From the NCBI RefSeq assembly GCF_000174355.1, contig NZ_ACIS01000003.1, positions 124,001 to 188,000 of the forward strand: a stretch of DNA of 64,000 bases, in the 5' to 3' direction. This stretch comes from Pseudogulbenkiania ferrooxidans 2002 (GTDB taxonomy: Bacteria; Pseudomonadota; Gammaproteobacteria; Burkholderiales; Chromobacteriaceae). A program made the position numbers and the translations under genes. Below the pieces are notes generated by a model, which was not told where the DNA came from, searched no databases, and saw only the letters and a program-made list of their open reading frames with translations. Below are positions 44,536 through 53,282 of this stretch, in pieces. Each line of letters begins with the position of its first letter. Positions within the stretch are counted from its first letter, which is position 1.

Positions 44536-45228
44536 ATGAATTCAAGCGACAAAGCCCTCGTCGTCCTGTCCGGCGGCCAGGACTCCACCACCTGCCTGTA
44601 CTGGGCCCTGCAGCGCTTCGGCGCCGACAACGTGGAAGCCGTCACCTTCGACTACGGCCAGCGCCACCGCGTCGAGCTCGACAGCGCACGCACCATCGCC
44701 GCGCTGGCCGGCGTGCCGCACACCGTGCTGCCGATCGACACCTTCGCCGCCATCGGCGGCAACGCGCTGACCGACGCCAGCATCACCCCCGAGAGCGGCG
44801 CCCGCGCCGACGACGACACCGCGCTGCCCAACACCTTCGTGCCGGGCCGCAACCTGATCTTCCTGAATTTCGCCGCCGCCTTCGGCTACACCCGCGGCGC
44901 GCGCCACCTGGTGACCGGCGTGGCGCAGACCGACTACTCCGGCTACCCGGACTGCCGCGAGAACACGCTCAAGGCGCTGGAGCTGGCGCTGCGCCTGGGC
45001 CTCGATGCCCGCGTGGAACTGCACACCCCGCTGATGTACCTGTCCAAGGCCGACACGGTGCGGCTAGCGCAACAGGTCGGGGCGATGGAGGCAATGGCCT
45101 TCAGCCATACCTGCTACAACGGCGAGCAGCCGCCCTGCGGCCACTGCGCCGCCTGCGAGCTGCGCGCCAAGGGCTTTGCCGAGGCCGGCGTCGCCGACCC
45201 GCTAGTCGAACGTTTCCGCCAGGGCTGA
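44536..45228 (+). CDS. queC: 7-cyano-7-deazaguanine synthase QueC
   Basis: A 230-residue ATP-dependent enzyme making preQ0 from 7-carboxy-7-deazaguanine in queuosine synthesis. The PP-loop is VVLSGGQDSTTCLYWA, and the four zinc cysteines are in HTCYNGEQPPCGHCAAC. ATG 44536 starts just before KALVVLSGG; ATG 44524 in frame is possible. Two bases separate its stop from the queD start, so the que genes form one operon. Confidence 0.96.
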   Translation: MNSSDKALVVLSGGQDSTTCLYWALQRFGADNVEAVTFDYGQRHRVELDSARTIAALAGVPHTVLPIDTFAAIGGNALTDASITPESGARADDDTALPNTFVPGRNLIFLNFAAAFGYTRGARHLVTGVAQTDYSGYPDCRENTLKALELALRLGLDARVELHTPLMYLSKADTVRLAQQVGAMEAMAFSHTCYNGEQPPCGHCAACELRAKGFAEAGVADPLVERFRQG

Positions 45229-45230
45229 TC

Positions 45231-46256
45231 ATGCACGCATCCTACCTTCTCGCCGGCGCGCGCTTCGAAGCCGCGCGCCAGTTGTCCGCCGACTGGTTCG
45301 AGCCGCAATTCGCCAGCCTGCACGGCCACAGCTTCCGCGTGCAGCTGCGCGTGGAGAACATCCACACCAACCAGGCCGGCCTGGCCGAGACGCTGCAGCG
45401 CGCGGTGCAGCCGCTCAACTACGCCTCGCTCAACCAGCGCATGGCTGCGGTGGACGACCTGGCCATCGCCGAACACCTGTCCGAACAACTGAGCTTTCCG
45501 CACAGCCTGACGCTCACGAGCGCACCGGAACGCGGCGTGATCCTGGACAACGGCACCCGCCTGGTCTGGCTCAACGCCGGCTTCGAGGCGGCGCACCAGC
45601 TGCCGCACGTGCCCGCCGGCCACAAGTGCGGCCGCCTGCACGGCCACGGCTTCGGCGTGCGGCTGGTGGCGGACGCGGCTTCGGCCAACCACGTCGACCT
45701 GGCTGCGGCTTGGGGTCGGCTGTTCCTGCGCCTCAACCACCGCTATCTCAACGACATCCCCGGCCTCGCCAACCCCACCAGCGAGGTGCTGGCACAGTGG
45801 ATCTACCGCGAGCTGTCGGCCGATCTCGCCGGCCTGGCCTGGGTCGAGGTGCGCGAGACGCACACCGCCGGCAGCCAGTTCGACGGCCGCACCTTCCGCA
45901 TCTGGAAGGAACAGCACTTCGAGAGCGCGGTGCCGTTCGACGCCGACGGCAACTACACCGGCCACAGCTACCTGATCCGGCTGATGCTGCAAGGCGAGCT
46001 GGACGGCGCGATGGGCTGGCTGCTCGACTTCGGCGACGTCAAGGACCGCTTCAAGCCGGTCTATCGCCAGCTCGACCACAACCCGCTCGACCGCCTCGCC
46101 GGCATCCGCAACGGCCACCCCGCCTCGGTGGCGGAATGGGTACACGCCGAGCTGTCGCCGCTGGTGCCGGAACTGGCGCGCGTCGACCTGATGGAGCGCG
46201 ACGAGCGCGGGGTCTCGGTGTTGTTCAAGGACAACATGCGCTGGCCGCTGCTGTAG
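45231..46256 (+). CDS. queD: Three-domain QueD-like 6-carboxytetrahydropterin synthase
   Basis: A 341-residue protein; standard QueD has about 120. I see three PTPS-like units. Unit 1 (1-105): RFEAARQL ... LHGHSFRV, without the catalytic Cys. Unit 2 (about 112-220): GFEAAHQLPHVPAGHKCGRLHGHGF, with Cys, zinc His residues, NHRYLNDI, PTSEVLAQWIYREL and VEVRETH, so complete. Unit 3 (about 225-341): HFESAVPFDADGNYTGHSYLI ... LLDFGDVK, HNPLD, PASVAEWV, partly degenerate. Only the middle unit looks fully catalytic; the outer ones may be structural. It is coupled to queC and followed 14 bp later by queE. Confidence 0.88.
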   Translation: MHASYLLAGARFEAARQLSADWFEPQFASLHGHSFRVQLRVENIHTNQAGLAETLQRAVQPLNYASLNQRMAAVDDLAIAEHLSEQLSFPHSLTLTSAPERGVILDNGTRLVWLNAGFEAAHQLPHVPAGHKCGRLHGHGFGVRLVADAASANHVDLAAAWGRLFLRLNHRYLNDIPGLANPTSEVLAQWIYRELSADLAGLAWVEVRETHTAGSQFDGRTFRIWKEQHFESAVPFDADGNYTGHSYLIRLMLQGELDGAMGWLLDFGDVKDRFKPVYRQLDHNPLDRLAGIRNGHPASVAEWVHAELSPLVPELARVDLMERDERGVSVLFKDNMRWPLL

Positions 46257-46270
46257 CAAGGGGGGAAACC

Positions 46271-46900
46271 ATGTACACGGTGAAGGAAATCTTCTACACC
46301 CTGCAGGGCGAAGGCCGCCAGGCCGGCCGCGCCGCGGTGTTCTGCCGCTTTGCCGGCTGCAACCTGTGGAGCGGCAAGGAACGCCACCGCGCCAAGGCCA
46401 TCTGCCAGTTCTGCGATACCGACTTCGTCGGCACCGGCCCGGACGGCGGCAAGTTCAAGACCGCCGAGCAACTGGCCGAGCGCATCGCCGGCGCATGGCC
46501 GGCCGGCGCCGGCGGCACGCCGTTCGTGGTCTGCACCGGCGGCGAGCCGCTGCTGCAGCTCGATGCGCCGCTGATCGACGCGCTGCACGCGCGCGGCTTC
46601 GAAATCGCGGTGGAAACCAACGGCACCGTGGCCGCCCCGCCCGGCATCGACTGGCTGTGCGTCAGCCCCAAGGCCGGCGCGCCGCTGCTGCAGACCTCCG
46701 GCCACGAACTGAAGCTGGTCTATCCGCAGCCGACGCTGATGCCGGAGAGCGTGGCCGGGCTCGCCTTTCAGAACTTCTACCTGCAGCCGATGGACGGCCC
46801 CGACGTCGCCGCCAACACCCGCGCCGCCATCGCCTATTGCATGGCTCAGCCGCAATGGCGGCTGTCGGTGCAGACCCACAAGGTGCTGAACATTCGTTGA
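46271..46900 (+). CDS. queE: 7-carboxy-7-deazaguanine synthase QueE
   Basis: A 209-residue radical-SAM enzyme converting the QueD product to CDG. The 4Fe-4S cysteines are arranged Cx14CxxC (AGCNLW ... ICQFCDTDF) rather than Cx3CxxC, the variant described for Burkholderia QueE. CTGGEPLLQ is the SAM-binding GGE motif and ETNGT follows. ATG 46271 has GGGGGAAA upstream. Last gene of queCDE, followed at once by a strong terminator. Confidence 0.96.
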   Translation: MYTVKEIFYTLQGEGRQAGRAAVFCRFAGCNLWSGKERHRAKAICQFCDTDFVGTGPDGGKFKTAEQLAERIAGAWPAGAGGTPFVVCTGGEPLLQLDAPLIDALHARGFEIAVETNGTVAAPPGIDWLCVSPKAGAPLLQTSGHELKLVYPQPTLMPESVAGLAFQNFYLQPMDGPDVAANTRAAIAYCMAQPQWRLSVQTHKVLNIR

Positions 46901-46920
46901 GGACGGGATTGCACATTCCC

Positions 46921-46945
46921 AAAAAGCCGGATGTTCCGGCTTTTT
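46921..46945. terminator. Rho-independent terminator of queCDE
   Basis: AAAAAGCCGGA, loop TGT, TCCGGCTTTTT: an 11-pair stem with a T5 tail, 20 bp after the queE stop. Confidence 0.93.
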
Positions 46946-47051
46946 CCTTGTCTGCTCGCCCCGCGTGATCTTTTTTTCGTGTATCCCTGTAATGAATGCC
47001 CGCCTGAGCTGACCAATCAACAGCCCCGTCGCAACCGCCCGGCAGTATCCT

Positions 47052-47078
47052 GTAAGAAACGCCACGGCGGCACGACCA
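47052..47078 (+). promoter_or_regulatory. Possible ECF-sigma promoter of the bufferin operon
   Basis: GTAAGA (47052-47057) and CGACCA (47073-47078), 15 bp apart and 60 bp before bufA1, resemble the GTAA...CG(A/T)C type used by ECF sigma factors that control DUF2282 operons in other proteobacteria. No sigma gene is in the operon here. Weak evidence. Confidence 0.35.
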
Positions 47079-47138
47079 ACGCTCAAGTCCGGCCACCGGC
47101 CGGATCGCCTACCCCACCCATCACTTAGGAGAAACACC

Positions 47139-47396
47139 ATGACTGCATCCCGTGCCCTGATCGCCTCCGCCCTCGGCGCCGTCGTCGCCATGGGCGCCAT
47201 CGCCCCCGCCGTGGCCGCCGAGAAGGAAAAATGCTTCGGCGTCGCCAAGGCCGGCAAGAACGACTGCGCCTCGGTGGTGGGCACCCACTCCTGCGCCGGC
47301 CAGGCCAAGGTCGACAACGACCCGAACGACTGGAAATTCGTCGCCAAGGGCAGCTGCGACAAGATGGGCGGCAGCCTGCAGCCCGGCAAGAAGTAA
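47139..47396 (+). CDS. bufA1: Bufferin precursor BufA1 (DUF2282)
   Basis: An 85-residue precursor. The signal peptide ([20 protein letters not shown]..., cleavage near AVA-A) precedes a mature part of about 57 residues with four Cys: EKCFG, NDCAS, HSCAG and GSCDK, the BufA1 pattern. In studied bufferins the two central cysteines become thiooxazoles and the product binds copper in the periplasm. A good ribosome site (TAGGAGAAA) precedes ATG 47139. A GC hairpin follows before bufB, which could set the precursor-to-enzyme ratio. Confidence 0.9.
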   Translation: MTASRALIASALGAVVAMGAIAPAVAAEKEKCFGVAKAGKNDCASVVGTHSCAGQAKVDNDPNDWKFVAKGSCDKMGGSLQPGKK

Positions 47397-47465
47397 GCCT
47401 CCCGGCCTTCGGCCCGGCGCCCATCACGACGCGGGGCCGAAGCCACCCCCTCCCGAAAGCCCGCC

Positions 47466-48302
47466 ATGACCCAGACCCGACTCCCGTGCCGCGCCGGCAT
47501 CGGCCTGCGCGCCCCGCACTACCAGCAGGTGCTGCAGCAGCAACCGGAGCTGGGCTGGGTCGAGGTGCACAGCGAGAATTTCTTCGACGGAGGCCTACCG
47601 CTCGCCATGCTGCACCGCGTGGCCGAGCGCTACCCGCTGTCGCTGCACGGCGTCGGCCTCGGGCTGGGCTCGCCGCAACGCCCCGAAGCCAGACACCTGG
47701 CCTCGCTGAGGCGACTGGTCGACGCACTCGACCCGGCGGCGGTGTCTGAGCACCTGTGCCTCAACCACTCGGCCACGCGTTTCGTCAACGACCTGTTGCC
47801 GCTGCCCTACACCCGCGATGCGCTGGAAGCCGTCAGCGCCCACGTCGCCGAGACCCAGGACGCGCTGCGCCGCCCTATCCTGCTGGAAAACCTGTCGAGC
47901 TACGTCGAGTACCCCGGCAACGAAATGCACGAGGGCGAGTTCCTGGCCGAACTGGTCAAGCGCACCGGCTGCGGCATCCTGCTCGATCTCAACAACCTCT
48001 ACGTCAACCAGGTCAACCTCGGCACCGATGTGGACGCGGTGATCGCCGCGCTGCCGCCCGACGCCATCGGCGAAATCCACCTCGCCGGCTACTCGGAGCG
48101 CGACGGCCTGCTGGTCGACACCCACAGCCAACCGGTCTACGCGGCGGTGTGGCAGCTCTACCGCGACACCGTGGCGCGGCTCGGCCCGCGCCCGACGCTG
48201 ATCGAATGGGACATCGACATCCCATCGCTCGACGTGCTGTGCGGCGAGGCCGCCAAAGCCCAGGCCATCCTGCAGGAGCGACACCATGACCTCGTGGACT
48301 GA
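47466..48302 (+). CDS. bufB: BufB, DUF692 multinuclear iron enzyme
   Basis: A 278-residue TIM-barrel DUF692 protein related to MbnB. Metal ligands are in WVEVHSENFF, SLHGVGLGLGS, SEHLCLNHSA, ENLSSYVEY, ILLDLNNLYVNQ, IHLAGYSER, DTHSQPVY and LIEWDIDIPSL. With BufC it is expected to oxidise the precursor's core cysteines to thiooxazoles. It overlaps bufC by 17 bp. Confidence 0.93.
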   Translation: MTQTRLPCRAGIGLRAPHYQQVLQQQPELGWVEVHSENFFDGGLPLAMLHRVAERYPLSLHGVGLGLGSPQRPEARHLASLRRLVDALDPAAVSEHLCLNHSATRFVNDLLPLPYTRDALEAVSAHVAETQDALRRPILLENLSSYVEYPGNEMHEGEFLAELVKRTGCGILLDLNNLYVNQVNLGTDVDAVIAALPPDAIGEIHLAGYSERDGLLVDTHSQPVYAAVWQLYRDTVARLGPRPTLIEWDIDIPSLDVLCGEAAKAQAILQERHHDLVD

Positions 48303-49062
48303 CTGGTCGAGCGCGCTGCTCGAGGCCATCGCCGACCCCGAGCGGCACGCCCCTTCGGCCAACCTTGGCCTGTCTGCGGCCGGGCTCGCGGTGTACCGCA
48401 ACAACTACCGCGTCGGGCTGATCGACACGCTGGCCTACGCCTACCCGGTGCTGGGCCAACTGGTCGGCGAGGAATTCTTCCGCGCGCTGGCGCGCGAGTA
48501 CGTCAAGCATCACGCCTCGCACTCCGGCAACCTGCACCGCTACGGCGCCGCTCTGGGCGATTTCCTCGACAGCTTCGAGCACGTCCGGCATCTGCCCTAC
48601 CTGGCCGACGTGGCGCGGCTGGAGTGGCGGGTGCACCACAGCTACTACGCCGCCGACAGCACCACGCCCGACCTCGCCGTGCTGGCCACGCTGGAGCCGG
48701 AGCGCTGGGGCGAACTGCGTTTCGAGCTGGCCGACGACGTTGCCGTCGTCGCCTCGTCCTGGCCCATCGCCACCCTCTGGCTGGCACACCAGCCCGACAG
48801 CGGCGTGCCCCTGCCCGAGCGCCTCGGCGACAGCGCCGAAACCGCGCTGGTGACGCGTTCGGCCGGTACGGTCAGCGTCGAGCGCCTGGATTCGGCCCCG
48901 GCAGCCTTCCTGCTGGCGCTGCAGCAGGGCGTCACGCTGGAAGCCGCCACCGACGCGGCACTGCGACTAGGCCCTTCGTTCGATCTGCAAGCCCTGCTCG
49001 GCCAGCTACTGCAACGTAATCTGCTGTCCTCCATCACGCTGCCTGCGGGAGAACTGCCATGA
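48286..49062 (+). CDS. bufC: BufC, DUF2063 RiPP partner protein
   Basis: A 258-residue protein of the DUF2063 family: LSAAGLAVYRNNYRVGLIDTL and AYPVLGQLVGEEFFRALAREYVKHH at the N-terminus. BufC (like MbnC) binds the precursor leader, here the signal peptide, and presents it to BufB. The start overlaps bufB and the stop overlaps the DoxX start (ATGA), so all are translationally coupled. Confidence 0.92.
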   Translation: MTSWTDWSSALLEAIADPERHAPSANLGLSAAGLAVYRNNYRVGLIDTLAYAYPVLGQLVGEEFFRALAREYVKHHASHSGNLHRYGAALGDFLDSFEHVRHLPYLADVARLEWRVHHSYYAADSTTPDLAVLATLEPERWGELRFELADDVAVVASSWPIATLWLAHQPDSGVPLPERLGDSAETALVTRSAGTVSVERLDSAPAAFLLALQQGVTLEAATDAALRLGPSFDLQALLGQLLQRNLLSSITLPAGELP

Positions 49063-49523
49063 AAACCCTGATCCAGCGCGTCGAGCAACTGGCATCTCCG
49101 CTGCTCCACCTCGCCGACGGCCTGCGGCCGCTGGTGCTACTGTTCCTGCGGCTGTGGGTCGCCAACGTGTTCTTTTCCTCCGGCCTGACCAAGATCGCCG
49201 ACTGGGACACCACCCTGCTGCTGTTCACCGAGGAATACCACGTACCGCTGCTGCCGCCGGCCGTGGCGGCGGTGATGGGCACCTTCGGCGAACTGGTGTT
49301 CTCGTCGCTGCTGGCCATCGGCCTTACCGGCCGCTTCGCCGCCGCCGGCCTGTTCGTGGTCAACCTGACCGCGGTCATCAGCTACCCCGGCCTGACCGAG
49401 ACCACGCGCCAGTTCCATTACTATTGGGGCATGCTGCTGGCCGTCATCGCCTGCAGCGGCCCCGGCCTGCTGTCGCTCGACCGGCTGCTGTCGTGGTGGA
49501 GCCGGCAGCCACAGGACGACTGA
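49059..49523 (+). CDS. DoxX family membrane protein of the bufferin operon
   Basis: A 154-residue protein with four membrane helices; LFLRLWVANVFFSSGLTKIADWDTTLLLF and the later TTRQFHYYWGM are typical of DoxX proteins that accompany DUF2282/DUF692/DUF2063 genes. It overlaps bufC by four bases. Its role in the bufferin pathway (electron supply or transport) is not established. Confidence 0.9.
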   Translation: MKTLIQRVEQLASPLLHLADGLRPLVLLFLRLWVANVFFSSGLTKIADWDTTLLLFTEEYHVPLLPPAVAAVMGTFGELVFSSLLAIGLTGRFAAAGLFVVNLTAVISYPGLTETTRQFHYYWGMLLAVIACSGPGLLSLDRLLSWWSRQPQDD

Positions 49524-49697
49524 TCCCCCTTCGCCCAGAAAGCGACGCCGCTGTCGGCGGTGTTGCCCCGACAGCGTACGCATCGCCGCTTTCCCGGCGA
49601 GCTGCGACCACGCCCTGGCGTTCTCGGGCCAATGCTTTTTGGAATGCGCCGAACGCGTGGCATAATCGAAGATTCGCTTGCAACCGATCCTCGAACC

Positions 49698-50549
49698 ATG
49701 TCGTCTTCGCCCTACACCCTCGTCCTTCAGGCCCCGCTCCTCTCCGCCAGCCCGCTCGCCGCCGTCGCGGAACTGAGCGGCACCACCGACATCGAACGCG
49801 TTTCCGACAGCGTGGCCCGCCTGCACGGCGTCGATCCCGCCCGCCGTGCTGACATCGTCGCCTACTGCGAACAGCACGGCCTGGACGCCGCCTTCGTCCC
49901 GAGCGGGCGCCGCTTCGCCGATTTCGGCCTGGTGGTGTCGGACATGGACTCCACGCTGATCACCATCGAGTGCATCGACGAGATCGCCGACATGGTGGGG
50001 GTCAAGCACCAGGTGGCGGAAGTCACCGAGCGCTCGATGCGCGGCGAACTCGACTTCACCGCCTCGCTCAAGGAACGCGTGGCGCTGCTGGCCGGGCTGG
50101 AAGAAAGCGCGCTGGAAACGGTGTATCGTGAAAGGGTCAGGCTGACCCCGGGCGCCGACACCCTGCTCGCCGCCTGCAAGGCCAACGGCGTGCGCTTCAT
50201 GCTGGTCTCGGGCGGCTTCACCTTCTTCACCGAGCGCCTGAAAGCCGAGCTGGGGCTCGACTACGCCTTCGCCAACGTGCTGGAAGTGGTCGACGGCAAG
50301 CTCACCGGCCGCGTCAAGGGCGACATCGTCGATGCCAGCGCCAAGGCGCGACTGCTGATGGAAGTACGCCAAGAGCTGGGGCTGGCGCCGGATCAGGTCA
50401 TCGCCATGGGCGACGGTGCCAACGACCTCAAAATGCTGGCCGAAGCCGGCCTCGGCGTGGCCTACAAGGCCAAGCCGGTGGTACGCGCCCAGGCCGACGT
50501 GGCGCTCAACCATGTCGGCCTGGAAGGAGTCGTCAACCTGTTCGCATGA
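49698..50549 (+). CDS. serB: Phosphoserine phosphatase SerB
   Basis: A 283-residue HAD phosphatase making L-serine. The N-terminal ACT-like domain is about residues 1-70; the catalytic motif is VVSDMDSTLITIECIDEIAD (about 79), then MLVSGGFTFFTERLK and AMGDGANDLKMLAEAGLGVAY. ATG 49698 starts MSSSPYTLVLQAP; the upstream open frame to 49560 is not conserved-looking. The next gene begins 23 bp downstream. Confidence 0.96.
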   Translation: MSSSPYTLVLQAPLLSASPLAAVAELSGTTDIERVSDSVARLHGVDPARRADIVAYCEQHGLDAAFVPSGRRFADFGLVVSDMDSTLITIECIDEIADMVGVKHQVAEVTERSMRGELDFTASLKERVALLAGLEESALETVYRERVRLTPGADTLLAACKANGVRFMLVSGGFTFFTERLKAELGLDYAFANVLEVVDGKLTGRVKGDIVDASAKARLLMEVRQELGLAPDQVIAMGDGANDLKMLAEAGLGVAYKAKPVVRAQADVALNHVGLEGVVNLFA

Positions 50550-50572
50550 CCGTGCAAAGGGAGGAACACCGC

Positions 50573-51088
50573 ATGAGCAGACTACCCACCCTGGCCACCG
50601 CCAGTTTCGATGCCGACCTCCCCTTGTCTTGCCAGCGCCTGGCCGACACCGCCTACCAGGGCCGGCTCGACCGCGAAACCCGGCTGGCGCTGCAATTGCT
50701 CGCCTCGCCGGGTGAAGTCCCCGACGACGCCGACCCGCTGTTGCTGCGGCTGGAAGCCAAGATCGACCTGACGCTGGAACTGGTGCTCGCCTCGCGCTAC
50801 CCGGTACGCCCCGCCATCACCCCCTGCCGGCTCGGCCTCGACGCCATCGCCTGGCATTCCGAGCACGCCTACCCGGTCGGCGAACCGGTCTTGCTGACGC
50901 TCTACCCCAACAGCGACTCGGCCCTCATCCTGCGCCTAGCGGGCAGCATCGATGCCTGCGAGCCCTCGCCCGATCAGCCCGGCTACCTGCTGCAAGCCGA
51001 CATCCGCCCCTCCTTTGACAAAACCAGCCATCTGCAATGGGAAAAGTGGGTGTTCCGCCGCCACCGCCGCGCCATCCAGGAACGCTGA
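50573..51088 (+). CDS. Hypothetical PilZ-like protein
   Basis: A 171-residue soluble protein. The region around RYPVRPAITPCRLGLDAIAWHS, then VGEPVLLTLYP, has the look of a PilZ domain, but the classic RxxxR and DxSxxG motifs are not clear. It sits between serB and a diguanylate cyclase gene. GGGAGG precedes ATG 50573; the frame is open to 50546. Assignment to c-di-GMP binding is a guess. Confidence 0.45.
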   Translation: MSRLPTLATASFDADLPLSCQRLADTAYQGRLDRETRLALQLLASPGEVPDDADPLLLRLEAKIDLTLELVLASRYPVRPAITPCRLGLDAIAWHSEHAYPVGEPVLLTLYPNSDSALILRLAGSIDACEPSPDQPGYLLQADIRPSFDKTSHLQWEKWVFRRHRRAIQER

Positions 51089-51245
51089 TCCCCTTCCTCC
51101 GGCATTCGTCACCTCGCCTTGATTCAACATCAAAAAACAATTTAAAAATAACCGTCTATCTTTAAAAAAGGTTTACTCGGCACGCGCAATTCCCAACCAG
51201 GACGGAACGACTTATGATGATTACATCATTGCGTCGGGATGATTC

Positions 51246-53171
51246 ATGCACCTCACCTTAACCACGGATGATCCGAAGCCCTCCTACGGCCGCCGGCTCA
51301 GCCGGGAGTGGCGCACGCTTCTGCTCGGCCTGCTGCTGTGCTGCCTGGCCCTGATCTGGCTCATGACCGCAGCCCTGTTTCACGCACGCTCGCGCTCCAT
51401 CGAAGAGCATGCCCAAAACATGGCCCAAGCCCAGCTCAACCTGGCCAGCATCCAGTTCGAACAGCAGTTCACCTTGCTCCGGACGGCACTGCAGCAACGC
51501 GCGCTGGAGCGGGAGGCGAGTGCGCTGCCAGCGCCAATCGACAATCTCGACGAACTCTGGCTGATCCCGCCGCAAGGCGCGCCGCGCGCGCTGAGCGGCA
51601 GCTCCAACCGCCCCCCCCTCCACATTCAGGCCCTGGCACGGCGGCTCGTTTCCGACCCCGCCGATGGCGCTCCGTTCGTCCTCCTCCCGCCCCCCCTGCA
51701 GTTTTCCGTCAGCAAACGCATCCCGTTCCTGCTGCCGGCCTGCAACCGCAGCGGCGTCTGCCGCGCAAGCTACTACGGCAGCTTCAATGCCTCCGACTGG
51801 CTGCCGGCGCTGCTGCGTGACACGCCCGGCAGCCAGATCCGCCTGTTCAACCGCGCCGGCCAGTTGCTCATCCAGTCCACCCCGGCCCCGACCCAGACCC
51901 TCTCGACCTGGCGACGTCTGGCCCAGTGGCTGACGCTGCTGCCTTCGCCCCACATGGAGGCGAGCGCCGTCGTCCCCTCCATCCCGCTGCGCATTACGGT
52001 GGCCGTCTCGACCCGAGGCACCTGGAGCACCGATCGCAGCCTGCCGTTACTGCTGCTGGGCAGCACGCTGCTCAGCGCTCTGCTGGCCTTCTTCGGCATC
52101 GTCGGCAACCGTCTGCACCACCAGGCACGCCGGGAACGGCGGCAGCTCGACGAGCACACTGCACTGCTGGCGCTGTCCAATGCCAACCTGAAGAAGAAAC
52201 TGCACAAGCTCGCCTCGACGCACCAGGACCTCCAGGCGCTGCTCGATACCATCCAGGTCGGGGTACTGATCCTGCATCCCGACAGACACGAGGTCACCAC
52301 CGCCAACATGGCGGCCGGCCGCCTGTTCGGCCTGCACATCTCGGAGTTGATCGGGCGCAGCATCCTCAGTCTGCTAGCCGACCCGGCCGACGTCGAAGGC
52401 TGCGAGAGCCTGCTCGACCAGGGGCTGGGGATCAGCGACCGTGAAATCCAGCTGCGAGACGGCGGCGGCAAGATCTTCTGGTCCCAGGTTTCGATGCGCC
52501 GGGTGCGCTTCAACGACCACCACAGCATCGTCATGAGCGTGGTCGACATCAGCGAGCGCATGAGCCACAACCAGCAGCTGCAGCGGGAAAAGCAGGAAAC
52601 GGAACGCCTGGTGAAGCAGCTGCAGGAAATGCAGCACGAACTGTACGAACGGGCCACCCACGACGACCTCACCGGCGTCGCCAACCGCCCGCACTTCCTG
52701 CAACAGGCGCAGCAAGCCTACCGCCAGGCGCTGCGCCAAGGAACGCCGCTCGGCCTGGCCATCATCGATCTGGACATGTTCAAGCTGGTGAACGACACCT
52801 ACGGCCACGATGCCGGCGATCTGGTGCTACAGCAGGTCGCCATGGCCTGCGAGAGCTGCCTGGACGAGGGCCAGCAGCTGGGACGCCTGGGCGGGGAGGA
52901 ATTTGCGATCCTGATGCCGCATTGCGACTATGCCCAAGCCATCGAACTGGCCGAACAGGTCAAACGCAAGATCGCCGAACTGATCATCAGCTATCATGAT
53001 GACAGGATCAGGGTCACCTTGAGCATCGGTGTGTCCTGCTGGAGCCCGCAGGACAGGCCGCTGCTGATCGGCCGGCTGTTCAAGCTCGCGGACCTGGCGC
53101 TGTACCAGGCCAAGGAAACCGGACGTAACCGCGTCGTCCCGGCACGGGCACTGAATTGCCTCGAACCCTGA
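51246..53171 (+). CDS. Membrane PAS-GGDEF diguanylate cyclase
   Basis: A 641-residue protein. TM1 is about 27-48, a periplasmic sensor spans 49-264, TM2 is about 265-287, then a coiled region, PAS (about 321-431) and GGDEF (about 470-635). The active loop is RLGGEEF (about 546) with ATHDDLTGVANR upstream. No RxxD inhibitory site precedes it, so product feedback should be weak. An AT-rich promoter region (51120-51240) precedes the gene. The following PAS protein is probably cotranscribed. Confidence 0.92.
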   Translation: MHLTLTTDDPKPSYGRRLSREWRTLLLGLLLCCLALIWLMTAALFHARSRSIEEHAQNMAQAQLNLASIQFEQQFTLLRTALQQRALEREASALPAPIDNLDELWLIPPQGAPRALSGSSNRPPLHIQALARRLVSDPADGAPFVLLPPPLQFSVSKRIPFLLPACNRSGVCRASYYGSFNASDWLPALLRDTPGSQIRLFNRAGQLLIQSTPAPTQTLSTWRRLAQWLTLLPSPHMEASAVVPSIPLRITVAVSTRGTWSTDRSLPLLLLGSTLLSALLAFFGIVGNRLHHQARRERRQLDEHTALLALSNANLKKKLHKLASTHQDLQALLDTIQVGVLILHPDRHEVTTANMAAGRLFGLHISELIGRSILSLLADPADVEGCESLLDQGLGISDREIQLRDGGGKIFWSQVSMRRVRFNDHHSIVMSVVDISERMSHNQQLQREKQETERLVKQLQEMQHELYERATHDDLTGVANRPHFLQQAQQAYRQALRQGTPLGLAIIDLDMFKLVNDTYGHDAGDLVLQQVAMACESCLDEGQQLGRLGGEEFAILMPHCDYAQAIELAEQVKRKIAELIISYHDDRIRVTLSIGVSCWSPQDRPLLIGRLFKLADLALYQAKETGRNRVVPARALNCLEP

Positions 53172-53282
53172 AGCCAGCGCGGAAAGCGTCGTGCGCAAGC
53201 CGTAGCAAGGAGCCCGCACCGGGTACGCCATCGCGGCGCGATACGGTTCGACCGAGGCTGGCGGGACGACAACAGCCCTTTT

